Positions 61,516-64,000 of a stretch of DNA of 64,000 nucleotides are shown here, piece after piece (the first letter of the stretch is position 1; every line of letters begins with the position of its first letter). This stretch comes from Symbiodinium natans (Eukaryota; Sar; Dinophyceae; Suessiales; Symbiodiniaceae): positions 498,355 through 562,354 of the forward strand of contig CAJNDS010000114.1 in assembly GCA_905221605.1 (NCBI GenBank), given 5' to 3'. The notes under the pieces were generated by a model that was not told the DNA's origin, searched no databases, and was given only the letters and a program-made list of their open reading frames with translations. The translations under genes and the position numbers were made by a program.

Positions 61516-62190
61516 GTGTTTTCGGGCTTGGTTGGAGGGGGCTGTTGGGGGGTGTTGGCTGGATGGGGGCGGTTGGCTGTTGAGGGGGGCCTTGGCTAGG
61601 CGTTTTGGGGGGGGCTGGGGGGGGAGGGGGTGTTGGCTGGGGGCGGTTGGCTGGGGGGGGTTGGCTGGTTGGAAACCGGCTGGGTTGGAGGGGTGCTGGG
61701 TGGAGGTTGGCTGGCTGGAGGGGGGGTGTTGGCTGGAGGGTGTTTTGGGGGGTGTTGGAGGGGGGCTTGGCTTGGCGTTTTGGGGGCTGGGGGGGGAGGG
61801 GGTGTTGGCTGGAGGCGGTTGGCTGGAGGGGGTTGGCTGGTGGAAACCGGCTGGCGTTGGAGGGGTGCTGGGTGGAGGTTGGCTGGCTGGAGGGGGGGGG
61901 TGTTGGCTGGGGGGGCTTTGGCTGGATGGGGGCGGTTGGCTGTGGAGGGGGGCTTGGCTAGGCGGGTGTTTTGGGGGGGGCTGGGGGGAGGGGTGTTGGC
62001 TGGAGGATGTGGGGTTTGGCTGGAGGGGTTGGCTGGGGGGGTGGTTAGGGTGGGGGCTGGAGAGAGGGCGGTTTGGGTGTGGCTGGAGGGGGTTTGGGTG
62101 ATTGGTTGTGAGGTTGGTGGGGGGGGGGGGGGTGTTGGCTGGAGGGGGGGTGTTGGCTGGAGGGGGGCTTGGCGCGGGAAGGCTTGCTGG
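61516..62190. repeat. G-rich minisatellite (TTGGCTGGAGGGGG)n, inverse of the preceding block
   Basis: Complementary in sequence to 60795-61515 and directly adjacent, so the two form an imperfect inverted repeat of about 1.4 kb. Confidence 0.95.
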
Positions 62191-62325
62191 AGGGTCTATT
62201 TCCGGATGTTTAAAACGCTGGGCGGCCTGACGCCGCGCTCCACGGAGGTAGTATGAAATACCTGTTTGACTGTTTAGATGTCCGGGTATTAAAAAACAGG
62301 CACCGTAGGGTTTAGGGTCGTATGT

Positions 62326-62462
62326 ACTAGCAGTCCTTAAAAGAAGGGGATTCTATGTACCCCCCATTCTAATCCCGATGAGGGGTTGTTAGTATAATCC
62401 CGATTAAGGATTGTTAGTAGAATGCCTATTAAGGACTGTTAGTGTAAGGGGGAGCATCCCAA
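62326..62462. mobile_element. MITE family B with internal triplication (B9)
   Basis: ACTAGCAGTCCTTAA start, GGGGGAGCATCCCAA end; GTTAGTATAATCCCGATTAA-like units are repeated three times. Confidence 0.75.
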
Positions 62463-62467
62463 AGTGT

Positions 62468-62583
62468 AGACTACTATTTGCTTAAGAACCCCAAACGAAT
62501 AAAACAAATAATAATCCCTTTATCACCCTCAACAAGGAAGAATCCATTTTTTATTTTTTGGGGGTTCTTAAGCAAGTACTGGG
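62468..62583. mobile_element. Inverted-repeat element, family G
   Basis: ATTTGCTTAAGAACCCC at the left; GGGGGTTCTTAAGCAAGTA at the right; AT-rich core. Only copy seen. Confidence 0.8.
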
Positions 62584-62599
62584 TCGATGTGGTTTCTTA

Positions 62600-63400
62600 G
62601 CCCGCAAGCCCAGAAGATAACCCAATCGCTGTGTGCCCTGCGGAATCAGCAAAATTCACATAGTTGGTGCTTACCAGGTTATAGTTCTGTAAGCTTCTGT
62701 TGGAACACGAAACGCGAGGGCACGCTAGCAATGAGCATGTGAATATGTGACCGTTTTATATGCTGTATCTCATGCACGAAACGAATCAAAACACCAAGGT
62801 GCACCTGCTAGGGCGTCATCGCTCGTTGCAAGCAGGGTTCAGAGTAGTAATTAAGTCAGAAGTCCAGGGTGTTTAACAGGCCCCCGGCGTCTTTTTGCAA
62901 CACAGGCTTTATGACACAACAGGGAAAGCCGAACGTATGCAACAAAGGGGGGGGACACCGTGACATACCCCTATTCAGGCCCGCAGCCGTGTCGCACTCA
63001 TAGGTTCGAGTGCATGTTGGCCTTGGCCTTGCCAAGACAGGTCCGAGGTATCGTTCGCGGTATCGTTCGGGTATCGTTCCGACAACAATACAGACCCCCC
63101 CCCATCCAAAGCCCATTTCTTCAGGTTACGTTTCAAATGGCAGTTATAGAAAAATCGCTGTGCCCTGCAGGAAGGCTCCGCGAAACAGGCATTTTTTTTA
63201 ACGTCTCAAGCTAGACTCACGTGGCTATCACCGAGAGGTAGCTTCGAAAAGAAGTTCACGGGTGGATTCATGGCAGCGGTACTGTTTTATCGCTGTGCCC
63301 TGCGGGAAGACTCCGCAAAACATGCATTTTGTCATAGGTACATCCTAGTCTTAAGATGCTATCCCCAAGAGGTAGAGAGTTTTTCCTATCATGATCGCAT
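62600..63400. repeat. Direct repeats around TCGCTGTGCCCTGC, no gene
   Basis: ATCGCTGTGCCCTGC(A/G)GGAAG occurs at 63152 and 63290 with further matching sequence over about 140 bases, and a weaker copy lies at 62624. GGTATCGTTCG is repeated three times at 63046-63080. Confidence 0.75.
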
Positions 63401-63527
63401 GTTTTGGGAATTGTGTGCCCTCGGGATTTCGGTTCTGGGCTATCTTCTTGACATGTTGGGCTACCTTCTGTGCCATGGGGTTGGCAAGGTGATTGGGCCA
63501 AGAAACCACGCGCGCTCGTAGTAGTAG

Positions 63528-63631
63528 AGGCGATCCGCAATGCTCCGCAGCCAAGAAGACTGCGACCAGGCAGTGCTCGCGCTGCGCAGCGCGACGGGCC
63601 GCCTCTGCTCGCAAGACGGCGTGGAGGCCCA
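63528..63631 (+). CDS. Exon, unknown
   Basis: From ATG 63539 the frame reads MLRSQEDCDQAVLALRSATG, RLCSQDGVEAH and ends at donor CATG|GTAGGG. Alternatively it starts after GTAGTAG at 63527. Strong coding character. Confidence 0.45.
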
Positions 63632-63934
63632 TGGTAGGGTTTAGGGTTTGGGGTTTGGGGTTTGGGGTTTGGGGTTTAGGGTTTAGGGTTTAGGCTTAGG
63701 GTTTAGGGTTTTAGGTAGGGCCCTTCAAAGGGAACCCTCCTTAACCCTCTTCTGGCTCTCTTAAACAGGGACCTTATGCACAGGGTCTATATCCCAAGGG
63801 TCCACGGTAGGCCGGCGCATCCTGCGATCTGCGCGCGTACATCCGGCACCGCGTTTACTCGTGCAGCCTTCAAGCCCTAACCTAAACCCTAAACCCTAAA
63901 CCCTCAACCCTCAACCCTAAACCCTAAACCCTAG

Positions 63935-64000
63935 AAGTTTGCATGCGGCTTTTGGAGGTGGACGCCTCTGCGACGGCCGCCACCGCGGCAGTGTTGGCTG
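63935..64000 (+). CDS. Exon running off the window end
   Basis: Acceptor AACCCTAG; the frame reads VCMRLLEVDASATAATAAVL, A to the last base. Partial. Confidence 0.38.

Larger units (their letters stand above)
1..64000. repeat. Dispersed telomere-like (CCCTAAA/TTTAGGG)n tracts across the window
   Basis: About 70 short tracts of the 7-bp unit occur in both orientations. Main tracts: 1-154, 1555-1652, 3875-3924, 4012-4086, 4726-4803, 5217-5332, 5829-5917, 6021-6097, 7110-7219, 7360-7451, 7512-7600, 8872-8930, 9127-9262, 9376-9440, 11335-11467, 11683-11729, 11856-12147, 12805-13017, 13138-13315, 13856-13900, 14220-14294, 14408-14534, 14672-14818, 17579-17618, 18496-18569, 18788-18868, 19678-19720, 22628-22686, 23184-23288, 24798-24907, 25714-25787, 25914-26005, 26844-26888, 29330-29425, 31446-31551, 31684-31776, 31890-32105, 32211-32264, 32410-32518, 32612-32682, 33177-33240, 33341-33440, 33814-33880, 34085-34192, 38719-38748, 40134-40187, 41238-41299, 41858-41937, 43532-43615, 44293-44355, 45396-45487, 46195-46281, 50219-50307, 50656-50740, 50858-50900, 51082-51147, 51744-51800, 54000-54081, 54210-54391, 55969-56101, 56539-56596, 57232-57330, 58730-58768, 59026-59100, 60380-60545, 63637-63712, 63878-63933. 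They fall mostly in inferred introns. Confidence 0.95.

Noticed and set aside
60778-62256. Open frames of 200-407 codons over the C- and G-rich blocks
   Set aside because: They are Pro/Gly/Trp runs forced by a minisatellite lacking stops; they exist on both strands and in several frames.
1-64000. Dinoflagellate spliced-leader relics, tRNA, rRNA or CRISPR arrays
   Set aside because: I looked for the conserved spliced-leader end and for RNA gene motifs by eye and found none convincing. The regular repeats are telomere-like or minisatellite, not spacer arrays.

Overview
This window is nuclear DNA of a eukaryote, most probably a dinoflagellate; a Suessiales/Symbiodiniaceae-like genome is my inference. 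The evidence is: TTTAGGG/CCCTAAA telomere-type repeats; very small exons in repeat-filled introns; 5' splice sites that must be read as GT, GC or GA to keep frames open (a known dinoflagellate trait); a calcium-dependent protein kinase (CDPK) EF-hand tail of the alveolate type; a CCCH zinc-finger gene with a CRRPC...CAYCHLPH core; and a decayed ISXO2-like transposase of a kind common in these genomes. I saw no rRNA, tRNA, CRISPR or bacterial-style operon. Most long open frames here are repeat artefacts, so genes were read as exons between AG acceptors and GT/GC/GA donors.

Layout. 0.17-4.9 kb: last nine exons of a CDPK gene (+). 5-26 kb: many short + strand exons of unrecognised genes, including a gene at 8.97-10.4 kb with a plastid-leader-like exon, plus a few minus-strand exons (12.2-13.7, 21.8 kb). 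19.7-37.1 kb and 37.2-53.5 kb look like two diverged copies of a tandem duplication of about 17 kb. Homology is clear at 19.75-21.7 versus 37.26-38.3 kb and at 27.2-37.1 versus 46.1-53.5 kb; the middle is uncertain. Each copy carries the CCCH zinc-finger gene with the same exon structure. Copy 1 also carries an ISXO2-like transposase remnant (35.9-36.5 kb) absent from copy 2. 54-60.6 kb: further small + exons and a minus-strand pair at 59.7-60.2 kb. 60.8-62.2 kb: a C-rich minisatellite followed by its G-rich complement. 63.5-64 kb: two more + exons, the last running off the end.

Two repeat classes dominate. Roughly 70 telomere-like tracts lie in both orientations between and within genes. Nearly 50 short inverted-repeat (MITE-like) elements fall into at least nine families, called A-I here. 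The duplication shows that both are active: elements and tracts are present in one copy and absent at the matching site of the other, and at one site a MITE in copy 2 is replaced by a telomere-like tract in copy 1. Telomere-like tracts also interrupt two MITEs. Several MITEs sit exactly between exon-like segments, and some ends supply AG acceptors or GA/GT donors, so some families may act as introners.

Exon boundaries are manual inferences with no transcript support. Most gene functions remain unknown.
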